Positions 63,269 through 64,000 of a stretch of DNA of 64,000 nt are shown here, in pieces; positions within the stretch are counted from its first letter, which is position 1; every line of letters begins with the position of its first letter. The notes below the pieces were generated by a model. That model saw nothing but the letters and a program-made list of their open reading frames with translations, was not told the DNA's origin and did not search any database. This stretch comes from Dirofilaria immitis (lineage: Eukaryota > Nematoda > Chromadorea > Rhabditida > Onchocercidae). The stretch covers positions 248,001-312,000 of the forward strand of contig JAKNDB010000109.1 of assembly GCA_024305405.1 (NCBI GenBank). Reading direction: 5' to 3'. The translations under genes and the position numbers were made by a program.

Positions 63269-64000
63269 CATCCAAAAAAAAAAACCAAAGGAAGAATGGG
63301 AAAATTAAAATTATAAATTCGCCTGAAAACTTAATGAAACGAAAATATTTAAAACTTTTCCAAAAATGAAAAATTATTGTAACGAAAATTGATGAAATTG
63401 TAATTATCCAAATTTATTATTCTCTTTTTTTTTCTCATTTCTTAGAAAAAAAACTTTGAAAGTTTGTTTTTTTTTTTTAAATATGAGATTGATTAATTTT
63501 TGTAAACTGATATCAATCTGATATCAACTTGACAAACGTATTGATATTATTGATAAAAGGATGATAAGAAAAAGAGTTGGAAAATTTGTTAAAAATTAGT
63601 AAATGAATGCATATAAATCAGGTCGGAAATTGAAAACTGGATAAATTGATTAAACAAAAAATTCGAGACGAAATAATTAATAATTTTTTAATACAAAATT
63701 ATTTTTATAAATTGATATCATCTTATTGTCTAACAATAGTTGATAATATTGATGGAAAAAATGATAAGGAAATGAAATTGAAAAAATGCGATAAATTAAA
63801 TCGAAAATCGAATATCGGATAAGTTGACAAAAATCGGGAATTGGGTGCGGAATAATTAATAATCATAATTTATGCAAGATAATTATCGAATTTGAAAATT
63901 GAAAAATGAGATAAATTAAATTAAATCGGAAATCGAGTACCGGATGAATGATAAATTGAATATGGAATGATTAATAATTATAATTTATGCAAGATAATTA
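63269..64000. other. AT-rich DNA at the window end
   Basis: No gene. A weak repeat of AATTGAAAA...GATAAATTAAATCGRAAATCGA with TAATTATAATTTATGCAAGATAATTA occurs twice (63780-63900 and 63901-64000). Confidence 0.5.

Overview
The window is AT-rich nuclear DNA of a nematode, most likely a spirurid/filarial worm. Five spliced genes can be read on the two strands. Their introns are short to medium, with worm-type T-rich TTTTCAG-like acceptors. They encode a nematode-specific Clc-like tetraspan protein, the AEX-3/MADD Rab3 exchange factor, TMEM115, a choline/ethanolamine kinase and an ephrin. A broken piece of 18S rDNA has nematode-like bases, and a broken bacterial atpH-atpA segment looks like Rickettsiales (Wolbachia-type) DNA. 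The last point is what makes a filarial host plausible; the species cannot be named from the sequence alone.

Layout. 0.6-3.6 kb (+): Clc-like membrane protein, seven exons. 4.7-19.0 kb (-): aex-3/MADD, 31 exons and about 1,466 residues, with two alternative, mutually similar last exons. 19-31 kb: gene desert of AT-rich DNA, minisatellites, a polypurine tract and an uninterrupted (ATT)450 array. 30.8-32.4 kb: minisatellite interrupted by an 18S rRNA fragment, then the decayed bacterial atpH-atpA junction. 33.2-36.0 kb (+): TMEM115, seven exons including a 19-base exon. 36-42 kb: no intact gene, but many protein-like fragments broken by stops and frameshifts, mostly on the minus strand. 42.0-47.0 kb (-): choline kinase, eight exons. 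47-55.6 kb: gene desert with tandem repeats. 55.6-59.3 kb (-): ephrin, seven exons found, C-terminus uncertain. 59.3-64 kb: AT-rich DNA and two minisatellites carrying the CCGGA motif.

Two themes recur. First, tandem duplications repeatedly cover exon-intron junctions (two introns of the Clc-like gene; exons 3, 17 and 27 of aex-3), leaving duplicate or decoy splice sites. Second, three of the five genes need exactly one extra base to keep frame. Two of these sit at a donor site and one in a run of A, which looks more like uncorrected homopolymer error in a long-read assembly than gene death. The five genes do not form one pathway. AEX-3 acts in synaptic vesicle traffic, TMEM115 in the Golgi, choline kinase in phospholipid synthesis, ephrin in contact signalling and the Clc-like protein in membranes or junctions.
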